A stretch of 64,000 bases of DNA. Origin: Corynebacterium efficiens YS-314 (GTDB lineage: Bacteria; Actinomycetota; Actinomycetes; Mycobacteriales; Mycobacteriaceae). Both the position numbers and the translations under genes were made by a program. The DNA lies in assembly GCF_000011305.1 (NCBI RefSeq), contig NC_004369.1, forward strand, positions 2,728,001 through 2,792,000, given 5' to 3'. Positions within the stretch are counted from its first letter, which is position 1. Each line of letters starts with the position of its first letter. Shown here piece by piece: positions 9,609 to 17,745 of this stretch. The notes beneath the pieces are model-generated. The model saw only the letters and a program-made list of their open reading frames with translations. It made no database searches and was not told the origin of the DNA.

Positions 9609-11379
9609 CGAGTTGTACGATTCCCTGCTGGTGCTGCTGCCCTACATGGTGCCCATGCCGGTCATCCTGCCGGCCGTGGCGGCTGCGCTCACGCTGATCC
9701 TGTCCAAGTACGTCCAGGCCCAGCGTGCGGTCACCCTCACGGTGTTGACCTTCCTCATCGCCCTCAATGCCACCATGTTGTACCTGGTGGACAGCGAAGG
9801 CATCCAGACCCTCCAGATCGGTGGCTGGGACGCCCCGGTGGGCATCACCCTGGTCGCCGACCGCCTGTCGGTGTCCATGCTGACGGTGTCCTCCATCGTG
9901 CTGTTCGCGGTGATGGGTTATGCCATCAGTCAGGGTATCCGCGACGGTGGCAAGGACGAGCCGGTCGCGGTGTTCATACCCGCCTACCTGTTGCTGTCGA
10001 TGGGTGTGAACCTGGCGTTCCTCTCCGGTGACCTCTTCAACCTCTATGTCGGGTTCGAGGTCTTCCTCGTCGCCTCCTATGTTCTTCTGACATTGGGGGC
10101 CTCCCCCGCCCGCGTCCGCGCCGGCGTGAGCTACGTGATGGTGTCCATGGCATCCTCCATGATCTTCCTGTTCGGTCTGGCCCTGGTGTATGCCTCCGTG
10201 GGTACGCTCAACATGGCGCAGATCGGCATGCGGATGGAGGAGATACCCTCCGGCACGCGTGCCGCGATCTTCGCGGTGCTGCTGGTGGCCTTCGGCATCA
10301 AGGCGGCCGTGTTCCCCCTGGATTCCTGGCTGCCGGACTCCTACCCCACCGCCCCGTCGCTGGTCACGGCCGTGTTCGCGGGTCTGCTGACCAAGGTCGG
10401 TGTGTACGCGATCATCCGTGCACGCTCGGTGATCTTCACCGACGGGTCCCTGGACGGCCTGCTGATGTGGGTGGCGCTGGCGACAATGCTCGTGGGTATC
10501 CTCGGCGCGATGGCGCAGAACGATGTGAAACGATTATTGTCCTTCACGCTGGTCAGCCACATCGGTTACATGATCTTCGGTGTCGCCCTGGGGTCCGCGG
10601 CAGGGTTGTCCGGTGCCATCTTCTACGCCATCCACCACATCCTGGTGCAGACCACCCTGTTCCTCGTGGTCGGCCTGATTGAACGGCAGGCGGGTTCGTC
10701 ATCGCTACGCAGGCTGGGCTCCCTGGCCTACATCTCCCCGCTGCTGGCCATCCTGTACTTCATCCCGGCGATCAACCTGGGCGGTATCCCGCCGTTCTCC
10801 GGGTTCCTGGGCAAGATCATCCTCCTGGACGCGGGTGCCCAGGATGGCAGCTGGCAGGCCTGGGTGCTCATCGCCGGTGCCATCATCACCTCCCTGCTCA
10901 CCCTGTACACCATGGTGCTCGTGTGGTCGAAGGCCTTCTGGCGCGACCGCAAGGACGCCCCGGACGGGGCCACCGCCATCGCCCGCCCGGCACCCCTGGT
11001 GGATGTCCAGGATGAGGTATCGGTGACCGACCGTTCCGATGTAGGCCGCATGCCCGTCGGCATGGTCGCCTCCACCTCCGTGCTGGTGATCGCCTCCCTC
11101 ATGGTCTCCGTGCTCGCGGGTCCCATCTCGGCGATCACCGGCCGCGCGGCGGAATCCGCCCAGGATGTCAACATCTACCGCACCGCGGTGCTGGGTCCGA
11201 ACTACCAGAACCCGCACCGCACCCTGGAGATGGAACGCTACGACCAGAACCTCGACGACCTGGACACCCGGTTGGAATCGGAGCTGGGTGGCGGGAATTC
11301 CTCCCCTGACCGGGAGAACACCGGTGAGATAACCATCACCTCGACCCCTGTATCGACCCCGGAGGAGGCCACCTCATGA
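9601..11379 (+). CDS. mrpD: Mrp antiporter subunit D
   Basis: NuoN/NuoM-like proton-translocating subunit, 592 residues with about 14 membrane helices. Conserved stretches include SGDLFNLYVGFEVFLVASYVLLTLGA near 140-165, FGIKAAVFPLDSWLPDSYPTAP near 230 and INLGGIPPFSGFLGKI near 395. The ATG overlaps the end of mrpC by 8 bases. The last 80 residues are a hydrophilic acidic tail, as in MrpA and MrpC here. Confidence 0.94.
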   Translation: MTSELYDSLLVLLPYMVPMPVILPAVAAALTLILSKYVQAQRAVTLTVLTFLIALNATMLYLVDSEGIQTLQIGGWDAPVGITLVADRLSVSMLTVSSIVLFAVMGYAISQGIRDGGKDEPVAVFIPAYLLLSMGVNLAFLSGDLFNLYVGFEVFLVASYVLLTLGASPARVRAGVSYVMVSMASSMIFLFGLALVYASVGTLNMAQIGMRMEEIPSGTRAAIFAVLLVAFGIKAAVFPLDSWLPDSYPTAPSLVTAVFAGLLTKVGVYAIIRARSVIFTDGSLDGLLMWVALATMLVGILGAMAQNDVKRLLSFTLVSHIGYMIFGVALGSAAGLSGAIFYAIHHILVQTTLFLVVGLIERQAGSSSLRRLGSLAYISPLLAILYFIPAINLGGIPPFSGFLGKIILLDAGAQDGSWQAWVLIAGAIITSLLTLYTMVLVWSKAFWRDRKDAPDGATAIARPAPLVDVQDEVSVTDRSDVGRMPVGMVASTSVLVIASLMVSVLAGPISAITGRAAESAQDVNIYRTAVLGPNYQNPHRTLEMERYDQNLDDLDTRLESELGGGNSSPDRENTGEITITSTPVSTPEEATS

Positions 11380-11885
11380 TTGCCGGTTTCAAACGCCGTT
11401 TCCGCCCCTTCTTCGTGGTGTGGCTGACGGTGATGTGGATCATGCTCATGGGGGAGATCTCCTGGGCGAACCTCTTCGGTGGCCTGGCCGTGGCGCTCGG
11501 CATCGTCCTGCTGCTGCCCCTGCCCGCCATGCCGATCAGCAACCTGAGCATCCACTGGGGTGCACTGGTGATGCTGATCCTGAAATGGTTCTGGGACCTG
11601 GCCAAGGCCTCCGTCAAGGTCGCCTGGCTGGCGCTGCGTCCGCAGGATCCCCCGAAGACAGCCATCCTGAATGTGCCGATGCGTGTGCAGAATGATCTGG
11701 TGTTGTCCTTGGCCACCGTGTTGTACAACCTGCAGCCGGGTGGTGCGGTGACGGATATTGACATCGCCAACCGCATGTGGACCGTCCACATTCTCGATGC
11801 TCATTCCCCCCAGGCCATCGAGAATGAAATTGAGAATGTTGCCGAACTCGAGCGCAACCTGATCCGCGTCTTTGAAAGGGGCTGA
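11376..11885 (+). CDS. mrpE: Mrp antiporter subunit E
   Basis: 169 residues with N-terminal membrane helices (FVVWLTVMWIMLMGEISWANLFGGL) and a soluble C-terminal part beginning VPMRVQNDLVLSLATVLYNLQPGGAVTDI, the family signature. It overlaps the mrpD stop by four bases (ATGA). It is needed for complex assembly in studied Mrp systems rather than for the antiport step itself. Confidence 0.92.
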   Translation: MIAGFKRRFRPFFVVWLTVMWIMLMGEISWANLFGGLAVALGIVLLLPLPAMPISNLSIHWGALVMLILKWFWDLAKASVKVAWLALRPQDPPKTAILNVPMRVQNDLVLSLATVLYNLQPGGAVTDIDIANRMWTVHILDAHSPQAIENEIENVAELERNLIRVFERG

Positions 11886-11889
11886 ATCG

Positions 11890-12165
11890 ATGAGTCCGGA
11901 AATCTACACCTCGATCCTCACCATCGCGGCCATCTTGTTCAGTGCGTCCTTCATCCTGACGTCGTACCAGATCATGAGTGGCCCCAACTCCATCGACCGT
12001 CTGCTCGGTCTCGACGGCATGGTGTCCATGATCCAGTGTTCACTGGCCACCTACATCTGCTGGACGCTGGATACCACCGTCAGCAACGCCATGATGGTGG
12101 TGGCGATGATGGGCTTCATGGGTTCGGTCGCGGTCGCCCGCTTCAGAAAGAAGGATGGTGCCTGA
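11890..12165 (+). CDS. mrpF: Mrp antiporter subunit F
   Basis: 91-residue protein with three helices. SGPNSIDRLLGLDGM near residue 33 is the MrpF/MnhF signature. The ATG at 11890 follows GAAAGGGG by 8 bases and comes 4 bases after the mrpE stop. A TTG 18 bases earlier in frame lacks an RBS and was rejected. Acts in the Mrp complex. Confidence 0.92.
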   Translation: MSPEIYTSILTIAAILFSASFILTSYQIMSGPNSIDRLLGLDGMVSMIQCSLATYICWTLDTTVSNAMMVVAMMGFMGSVAVARFRKKDGA

Positions 12166-12166
12166 T

Positions 12167-12550
12167 ATGACCATCCAGTTGTTCACCGATATCATCTCGC
12201 TGATCTTCATCCTCACCGGTGCCGTGCTGTCCTTCTCCGCGGCGGTCGGTCTGGTCCGCTTCCGGGATACCATGTCCAGGGTGCATGCGATCACCAAACC
12301 ACAGACCACCGGTCTGATCCTCACGGTGGTTGGTGCGCTGATCCGCATGTTGGGTCATGAGGATTTCGATTTCTCCATGCGCGGCGACATGGGCATCCTC
12401 GTCCTGCTCATCCTCTTCGCCATGCTCACCAGCCCCGTCACCGCGCAGCGCGTGGGACGTGTCTCGCGTCGTGAGGGCCTCTACGGGGAGAAGGACACCC
12501 TGTCCCGCAATGACGCACCTGCCGACCGCGGGGTGAAGAAGAGCGGTTAG
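12167..12550 (+). CDS. mrpG: Mrp antiporter subunit G
   Basis: 127 residues with three membrane helices and the conserved AAVGLVRFRDTMSRVHAITKPQTTG, typical of MrpG/PhaG. The ATG at 12167 comes one base after the mrpF stop and has a purine-rich AGAAAGAAGG upstream. An in-frame ATG at 12155 sits directly on that RBS and is less likely. A charged tail of about 35 residues ends the protein. It is the last mrp gene; the next gene is convergent, 4 bases away. Confidence 0.9.
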   Translation: MTIQLFTDIISLIFILTGAVLSFSAAVGLVRFRDTMSRVHAITKPQTTGLILTVVGALIRMLGHEDFDFSMRGDMGILVLLILFAMLTSPVTAQRVGRVSRREGLYGEKDTLSRNDAPADRGVKKSG

Positions 12551-12554
12551 CGGG

Positions 12555-13148
12555 TCAGGAATCCGCCAGAAACCGCCCCAGGTGGGCACCGAACTCGCCG
12601 GGGTGGGTGCGGTAGGTGCGCCGCCCCGCACCGTCGACGCTGACGGTGACCACCCGGGGCAGGGCGTCGACAAGCTCGGGGTGGGTGGTGCCGCTGATGA
12701 TCAGCGTCGGCGTGGCCACATCCGCGAAATCACCCGCGGAGGTGCCGTCCAACTCATCAACCTGGTTGAGCAGCTCCTCCTTGTTACGCCCCCGGAACAG
12801 GAAACCGGGCACGCGCTTCAGGGCGCGACCCACCTTCCTGGTCTGCTCATCCAGGGAGATCACCGGCGTATCCAGCACCAGGTGGGTGATCCGGCCCGGC
12901 TGTGCCTGTGCGACGCGCAGCGCCACGGCCGCCCCGCGTCCCCCACCCACCAGGATGATGCGACGTAGTTCGTGCTTGTCCAGGAGCTTTTCGACGTCCT
13001 CCTGCCCCCGCCCCACCGTCCCCGACCAGGGGGCGATGCGTGGTTTCAGGTCTGCGGGCAGTGCGTTGACCACCTCGGTGAACACATCCGGCAGCTCCCC
13101 GGCATCGGGGATGAAGACAATCGGCTGGGTCATTCTGTCGTTCATCAT
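12555..13148 (-). CDS. alpha/beta-hydrolase-fold protein without nucleophile serine
   Basis: 197 residues with an alpha/beta-hydrolase outline: [10 protein letters not shown] near the start, a nucleophile-elbow position [17 protein letters not shown] at 64-80, a late PTLIISG strand and THPGEFG near the end. The elbow reads G-G-G-R-G at 68-72 where active members have G-x-S-x-G, so residue 70 is Gly and the usual catalytic Ser is missing. It may be non-enzymatic or use another nucleophile. The ATG overlaps the stop of the YbdK-type ligase gene in ATGA, so the two are co-translated. A motif copy (12663-12675) encodes LVDAL. Confidence 0.6.
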   Translation of the reverse strand: MMNDRMTQPIVFIPDAGELPDVFTEVVNALPADLKPRIAPWSGTVGRGQEDVEKLLDKHELRRIILVGGGRGAAVALRVAQAQPGRITHLVLDTPVISLDEQTRKVGRALKRVPGFLFRGRNKEELLNQVDELDGTSAGDFADVATPTLIISGTTHPELVDALPRVVTVSVDGAGRRTYRTHPGEFGAHLGRFLADS

Positions 13149-14281
13149 TCAGCCTCCAGGGGCCGGAGCTCATTGAGCTCATCGCAGGCCAGATCCACCG
13201 CCGCGATCCAGGTCCCGGTGCGCTGGTAGGCGCGGCGCTGGCGTTCATAACCACCACCGCGTTCGATGATCTCCAGGACCAGATCCAACTCGCGCAGACA
13301 GCCCAGTTCAGCGGCCAGCGGGGTGAGGCGGTCCACCAGGCGGCGCAGTTCATCCTGCACCATGGCCTCGTCGGTGTCGCGGGAGATGATGATCTCCGCA
13401 TCCAGGCCGTAGCGCGCGGCGCGCCACTTGTTCTCGGCGACATGCCACGGCTGCAGGGTGGGCAGCTGCTCCCCGCGGTCGATCATGCGGTCATAGTGCA
13501 CCACCAGGCAGTGCGTGAGCGCCGCGATGGCGGAGAGTTCTCGCAGGTTGGAGGTGGAATCGGCGATGCGGACCTCGATGGTTCCCCATTTGGAGGCCGG
13601 CCGGATGTCAAAGTGCATGGACCCGGTGTGGTTGATCACCCCGGATTTATCCTGATCGGCCATATAGGACACCCACTCATCCCAGCTCTGGAACTGGTAT
13701 GGCAGGCCCGCGGTGGGCAGCTGCTGGTAGAGCATGGTGCGGTTGGAGGCATACCCGGTGTCCAGGCCATCCCACGCCGGGGAACTAGCGGACAGTGCCA
13801 GCAGGTGCGGGTAGTTGGTCACCAGGGCATTGATGATGGGCCACACGCGGTCCTCGTGGCTGATGCCCACATGGACGTGGATGCCCCAGATGAGCATCTG
13901 GTTACCCCAGTACTGGGTGCGCGCGATGATCTCATCGTAGGAACCCTTCTTGGACACCGGGTTCTCCCGGAAATCCGAGAACGGGTGCGAACCGGAAGTC
14001 CAGGGACGCAGACCCAGTTCGGTGGCGGCCTCCTGCACCGCGGCCAGGGCACGGTCCAGTTCGGCGACGGCCTCCGGCACGGTGTCGCAGATACCGGTGA
14101 CCAGCTCCACCGTGTTCTGGAGGAACTCCCCCTCCAGGTGGACCTCGGGGTGGCGCTCGGCGACGATCTCCAACACCTCCGCGGCACGGGGTGCCAGGTC
14201 ACGGGATTCCGGATCGACGAGCGCGATCTCCCACTCCACGCCGATGGTGGGCTTCGGTGAACGCTTGAACTCGATGGCCAT
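13148..14281 (-). CDS. GCS2-family carboxylate-amine ligase (YbdK type)
   Basis: ATP-dependent ligase of the glutamate-cysteine ligase type 2 fold. 377 residues, family length. Marked segments are [16 protein letters not shown] at the start, [15 protein letters not shown] near 50 (metal/ATP site), [16 protein letters not shown] near 125 and [15 protein letters not shown] near 282. It is the syntenic counterpart of M. tuberculosis Rv0433 (from memory). The natural substrate of this subfamily is uncertain; corynebacteria make mycothiol rather than glutathione. RBS AAGGAG lies 8 bases before the ATG. It is probably co-transcribed with the VirR-like gene upstream and the hydrolase-like gene downstream. 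Confidence 0.85.
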
Positions 14282-14338
14282 GGCGTGGTTCTCCTTGAGA
14301 GGGTGTCGACCGGTGCAGGACGAACTGCGTGACGGGTG

Positions 14339-15067
14339 TTAGAGGTTGACGTCCTCGACGAGGACCAGGACGAGGGCGTCCTTGCCCCCGGTCTCCTCCG
14401 GCAGCACCGGGCTGCGTTCCATGGCGACACCGTTGACACGGTCGGCCAGTTCACGGGCAGCCTGCTCCGCACCGGGGTTGCCCTCGGTGAAGTAGACGGT
14501 GTTGCGCGGGATCACCACGTCAGGAAGGTTGCCTGATTCGACCTTCTGGAAATCCGACTCGAGGGATTCGGCGACACGGGCCGCCAGCTGCGGGACGGTG
14601 GAGTTGTTGAGCACATGCAGGGTGGTCACCGGGGTGCCGGTGGGACGCTGGGCTACGGCGGACTCACCGGCAGCGGGTGCCGGGGCGGGCTGGCCCTCAC
14701 GCTGGCCCTCGCGCTGGTCATCGCGCTGGCTGTCGCCCTCATCCTCGCGGGGTTCCCCGGCAGGGGTGCCCTCCCCGCTCTCATCCCCAGTCCCGGTGGT
14801 GGTCTCAGTACCCGCATCCCGGGCAGCTGGAGTGTCCTCCCCGGCATGGGTGGTGGCAGCGGTGGTCGTGGTGTCAGCGGTGACGGACTCATCGCCATCG
14901 TTCAGCATCGACCACAGTGCCCACGCCGCCAACAGCACGGCCACGGCAATGAGGATCATCGCCAGACCGCGCATGGGCAGGCCGGAGTTCCTGGTGGCTG
15001 CACCGGTGGATTCACCAGCGGGTTCACCGGCGTCGGAGGAGGAGGGGTTCTGCATGTCCGAAGTCAT
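14339..15067 (-). CDS. LytR_C-domain membrane protein (VirR-like)
   Basis: 242 residues: a short cytoplasmic N-terminus, one membrane helix at about 33-55 (LAMILIAVAVLLAAWALWSML), a disordered Thr/Glu/Gly-rich linker of about 85 residues, and a C-terminal LytR_C domain from about 145 (TLHVLNNSTVPQLAARVAESL). It corresponds in position and architecture to M. tuberculosis VirR (Rv0431), which affects cell-wall integrity and vesicle release. That function is known there and only inferred here. It starts 5 bases after the DUF3263 gene stop, an evident operon. Confidence 0.75.
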   Translation of the reverse strand: MTSDMQNPSSSDAGEPAGESTGAATRNSGLPMRGLAMILIAVAVLLAAWALWSMLNDGDESVTADTTTTAATTHAGEDTPAARDAGTETTTGTGDESGEGTPAGEPREDEGDSQRDDQREGQREGQPAPAPAAGESAVAQRPTGTPVTTLHVLNNSTVPQLAARVAESLESDFQKVESGNLPDVVIPRNTVYFTEGNPGAEQAARELADRVNGVAMERSPVLPEETGGKDALVLVLVEDVNL

Positions 15068-15072
15068 GGCGC

Positions 15073-15285
15073 TTAGTCTATCTTTCCGGCGCGACGCCGT
15101 AACCTGGACACCAGGGTTGGGTGGATTTTCATCGCTTCGGGGGTATCGATGATGAGGTTGAGCCGCTGGTAGTAGCGCACCGGGGAGATCCCGAAGGTGG
15201 CCCGGATGGCCTCCTCCTTCGCCCCCGGTGCCCGGGGTGCGGACGCCTCAAACTGAAGGAGCGTTAAATCATCAGCGCTGAGCAT
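15073..15285 (-). CDS. DUF3263 small protein
   Basis: 70 residues, MLSADDLTLLQFE at the start and a central FGISPVRYYQRLN, matching the DUF3263 family found next to def and the LytR_C gene across Actinobacteria (Rv0430 in M. tuberculosis, from memory). The region around residues 25-42 looks like a small helix-turn-helix: EEAIRATFGISPVRYYQRL. DNA binding is a guess. It starts 16 bp from the divergent def start, with TACAGT (15297-15292) 6 bases upstream of the ATG, so the mRNA is probably leaderless. Confidence 0.8.
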   Translation of the reverse strand: MLSADDLTLLQFEASAPRAPGAKEEAIRATFGISPVRYYQRLNLIIDTPEAMKIHPTLVSRLRRRAGKID

Positions 15286-15301
15286 GCCTAAACTGTAGAA
15301 C
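15286..15301. promoter_or_regulatory. 16-bp divergent leaderless promoter pair
   Basis: Only 16 bp separate the start codons of the DUF3263 gene and def. TAAACT (15289-15294, plus) lies 7 bases before the def ATG, and TACAGT (15297-15292, minus) lies 6 bases before the DUF3263 ATG. The two -10 boxes overlap by 3 bp, and each -35 must fall inside the other gene's coding sequence. Confidence 0.7.
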
Positions 15302-15883
15302 ATGACTGTCCGTCCAATTGTTATCCACGGTGATCCCGTCCTCCACAACCCGACCCGGGAGGTGACCGAACCCATCTCCGAGCTGCAGGAACTGATTGCA
15401 GATATGTACGAGACGATGGAGGTCGCCAACGGTGTCGGCCTGGCCGCGAACCAGATCGGTGTGTCCAAACGCATCTTCGTGTTCAACTGCCCCGATGATG
15501 AGGGCACCATGCACCGGGGCTGCTTCATCAACCCGGTCCTGGAGACCTCGGAGATCCCCGAGACCATGCCCGCGGATGACGGCTCCGATGAGGAGGGGTG
15601 CCTCTCGGTGCCCGGTGAGGGCTTCCCGACGGGTCGCGCCGACTGGGCGAAGGTCACCGGTCTCAACGAAGACGGTGAGGAGTGGTCGATGGAGGGCACC
15701 GGTTTCCTCGCCCGCTGTTTCCAGCACGAGGTGGGTCACCTGGATGGCGTGGTCTACACCGACACCCTCATCGGGCGGTGGAAGCGCCTGGCCAAGAAGA
15801 CCATCAAGGCCAACGGGTGGACCGAGCCGGGTCTGACCTGGACCCCGGGTGTGGATGAGGATCCCTTCGGACATGACGTCTAG
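15302..15883 (+). CDS. def: peptide deformylase
   Basis: Fe/Zn hydrolase that removes the formyl group from the initiator methionine. 193 residues. Motif 1 [10 protein letters not shown] at 44-53, motif 2 EEGCLSVPG at 98-105 with metal ligand Cys100, and motif 3 QHEVGHLDG at 141-149 with His142, Glu143 and His146 are all intact. The acidic stretch ADDGSDE before motif 2 is an actinobacterial insertion. The gene overlaps the next one by 11 bases, so def and the N-acetylglutamate synthase gene are co-translated. Confidence 0.96.
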   Translation: MTVRPIVIHGDPVLHNPTREVTEPISELQELIADMYETMEVANGVGLAANQIGVSKRIFVFNCPDDEGTMHRGCFINPVLETSEIPETMPADDGSDEEGCLSVPGEGFPTGRADWAKVTGLNEDGEEWSMEGTGFLARCFQHEVGHLDGVVYTDTLIGRWKRLAKKTIKANGWTEPGLTWTPGVDEDPFGHDV

Positions 15884-16880
15884 GCTGCCGAGGTTCCGCA
15901 GCCACAACCCGGCGATCGGTGACCGCGTGGTGGTGCGGCGCCGCATCGAGGGTGCCGATGTGCACTGGACCGATGTCATCGGCCATGTCACCGCGCTTGA
16001 TCCGCTGGTGGTGCGCCCCCAGTCCGTCGGGGGGATGCCGTCGACGGCCCGAGAGATCATCATCCCCGATGATCAGCTCGAGGTGGTGCGGATCCTCTCC
16101 CCGCGCACCATCCGCAACTCCGATATCCGCGCCGTGGAGGTCGCCACCGCCAAGGCCTTCCCGGGCCTGAGCAACGAGTGGGTGGACGGGTGGTTGCTGC
16201 GCGCCGGTGACGGCATCACGGAGCGATCCAACTCCGCCTCCCCGCTGGGCCCCACCACCGGATTTGATCCCGTGCCCCTCGACGCGATCGAGGAGTTCTA
16301 TGCAGCCCACTCCCTTCCGGTGCGGCTGCACATCCCGGAGCGGATCGGTAAACCGGCACTCAAGGTGATCTCCGCCGAACCCGAGGCGTGGCACCTCGGA
16401 CCGGAGATCCTGGTGATGACCAGGGAGTTGTCCACACTGGATCCCTTCACCCTGCCCGAGGGCCTGGAATTCCGGGTGGATGAGCAGCCCGATGACGACT
16501 GGTTGAACATGTACCACTTCCGCGGTCACGCGCTGCCGCCGCATGCGTTGGAGCTGCTGCGCACCCGCATCGACGGCCAGATGGGTTTCGGCCGGCTGGT
16601 CACCTCCCTCGGCCAGACCGTCGCGATCACCCGTGCGACCATCACCGCCGCGGAGTCGCGCACCTTCCTCGGGTACTCGGCCGTGGAGGTCGCGCCTGCT
16701 TATCGACGCCGCGGGCTGGGCACCGCGCTCGGCGCCCGCATCCAGCACTGGGGCGCCGAGATGGGCGCCGCGGAGGCATATCTGCAGGTCATCTCCCGGA
16801 ATGAGGCGGGTATCGGGCTGTACACCAAGCTCGGTTTCACCGAGCATCACCGGCACCGCTACGCCAAACGCACCCGCTAG
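15873..16880 (+). CDS. GNAT-domain N-acetylglutamate synthase (corynebacterial type)
   Basis: 335 residues. The N-terminal 70 form a small beta-rich domain ([12 protein letters not shown]...[20 protein letters not shown]). The middle resembles a degenerate GNAT and the C-terminus is a canonical GNAT with the acetyl-CoA loop [13 protein letters not shown] near 276 and [13 protein letters not shown] near the end. From memory, the orthologue C. glutamicum cg3035, next to def and xthA, was shown to be a novel N-acetylglutamate synthase for arginine synthesis. The function is assigned by this synteny and domain order. The ATG at 15873 overlaps def. The CoA-loop codons contain a copy of the recurrent motif (16698-16710). 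Confidence 0.75.
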   Translation: MTSRLPRFRSHNPAIGDRVVVRRRIEGADVHWTDVIGHVTALDPLVVRPQSVGGMPSTAREIIIPDDQLEVVRILSPRTIRNSDIRAVEVATAKAFPGLSNEWVDGWLLRAGDGITERSNSASPLGPTTGFDPVPLDAIEEFYAAHSLPVRLHIPERIGKPALKVISAEPEAWHLGPEILVMTRELSTLDPFTLPEGLEFRVDEQPDDDWLNMYHFRGHALPPHALELLRTRIDGQMGFGRLVTSLGQTVAITRATITAAESRTFLGYSAVEVAPAYRRRGLGTALGARIQHWGAEMGAAEAYLQVISRNEAGIGLYTKLGFTEHHRHRYAKRTR

Positions 16881-16904
16881 GGGTGCGGGAGGGCGGGTGG
16901 GCGG

Positions 16905-16938
16905 GGCCGTCGATAAGCAAAACGCTAGGGTATAAGGC
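16905..16938 (+). promoter_or_regulatory. xthA leaderless promoter with adjacent GTCGATAAGC motif
   Basis: TAGGGT (16926-16931) is 7 bases from the xthA ATG at 16939, so transcription should begin at or next to the start codon. A GTCGATAAGC copy occupies 16909-16918, in the spacer just upstream of the -10. Confidence 0.6.
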
Positions 16939-17724
16939 ATGCGCATCGTGAACTGGAACGTCAACTCCGCACGCACACGCGTGGACCGGATGGTGGATTT
17001 TCTCATCCGGCACGACGTGGATGTGCTGGCCGTGCAGGAAACAAAGTGCAGAGACGACCAGTTCCCCTATGAACGTTTCCGGGAGATCGGTTATGAGGTC
17101 GCGCACTTCGGCCTGAGCCAGTGGAACGGCGTGGCCATCATCTCCCGCGTCGGCATCGAGGACGTCCAGACGAGTTTCCCCGGGCAACCCGGGTTCGACA
17201 AGGATCCGGGTGCGGAGCAAGCCATTGAGGCCCGGGCCATCGGCGCGGGGTGCGGGGGCGTGCGGGTGTGGAGCCTGTATGTCCCCAACGGCCGGGAGAT
17301 CGCCGACCCGCACTATGACTACAAACTGCGGTGGCTGTTCGCCCTGCGCAACCACGTGGCGGATGTCCTGCGTGCAAACCCCGAGGAGAAGATGATCCTG
17401 CTGGGTGATTTCAACATCGCCCCCACCGACCAGGATGTGTGGGACATCTCCGCCTTCGAGGGACACACCCACGTCACCGAACCCGAACGCGCCGCCTTCC
17501 AGCAACTGATCGAGGCGGGACTGACCGAAACCAGCCCCGGCCCCGGCACCTTCACCTACTGGGATTACAAGGGTGCACGCTTCCTCAAGGGTGAGGGCAT
17601 GCGCATCGATTTCCAGCTGGCCACCCCCGCACTCACCGCCGATCACACCTTCGTCGATGTGGAGGAACGCGGTGGCAAGGGCGCCTCGGACCACGCACCG
17701 GTGATCGTCGATTACTCGGTATAA
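16939..17724 (+). CDS. xthA: exodeoxyribonuclease III family AP endonuclease
   Basis: Mg2+-dependent nuclease of base excision repair, cutting at abasic sites and trimming 3' ends. 261 residues with the expected order: NWNVNSAR at 5-12, QETKCRDDQFP near 33, LLGDFNIAPTDQDVW near 154 and the catalytic SDHAPVIVDY at the C-terminus. A weak RBS (ATAAGG) is too close to be useful, and the -10 position implies a leaderless mRNA. Conserved neighbour of the GNAT and def genes. Confidence 0.94.
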   Translation: MRIVNWNVNSARTRVDRMVDFLIRHDVDVLAVQETKCRDDQFPYERFREIGYEVAHFGLSQWNGVAIISRVGIEDVQTSFPGQPGFDKDPGAEQAIEARAIGAGCGGVRVWSLYVPNGREIADPHYDYKLRWLFALRNHVADVLRANPEEKMILLGDFNIAPTDQDVWDISAFEGHTHVTEPERAAFQQLIEAGLTETSPGPGTFTYWDYKGARFLKGEGMRIDFQLATPALTADHTFVDVEERGGKGASDHAPVIVDYSV

Positions 17725-17745
17725 CCGGGGCAGGATGGCACGCGC

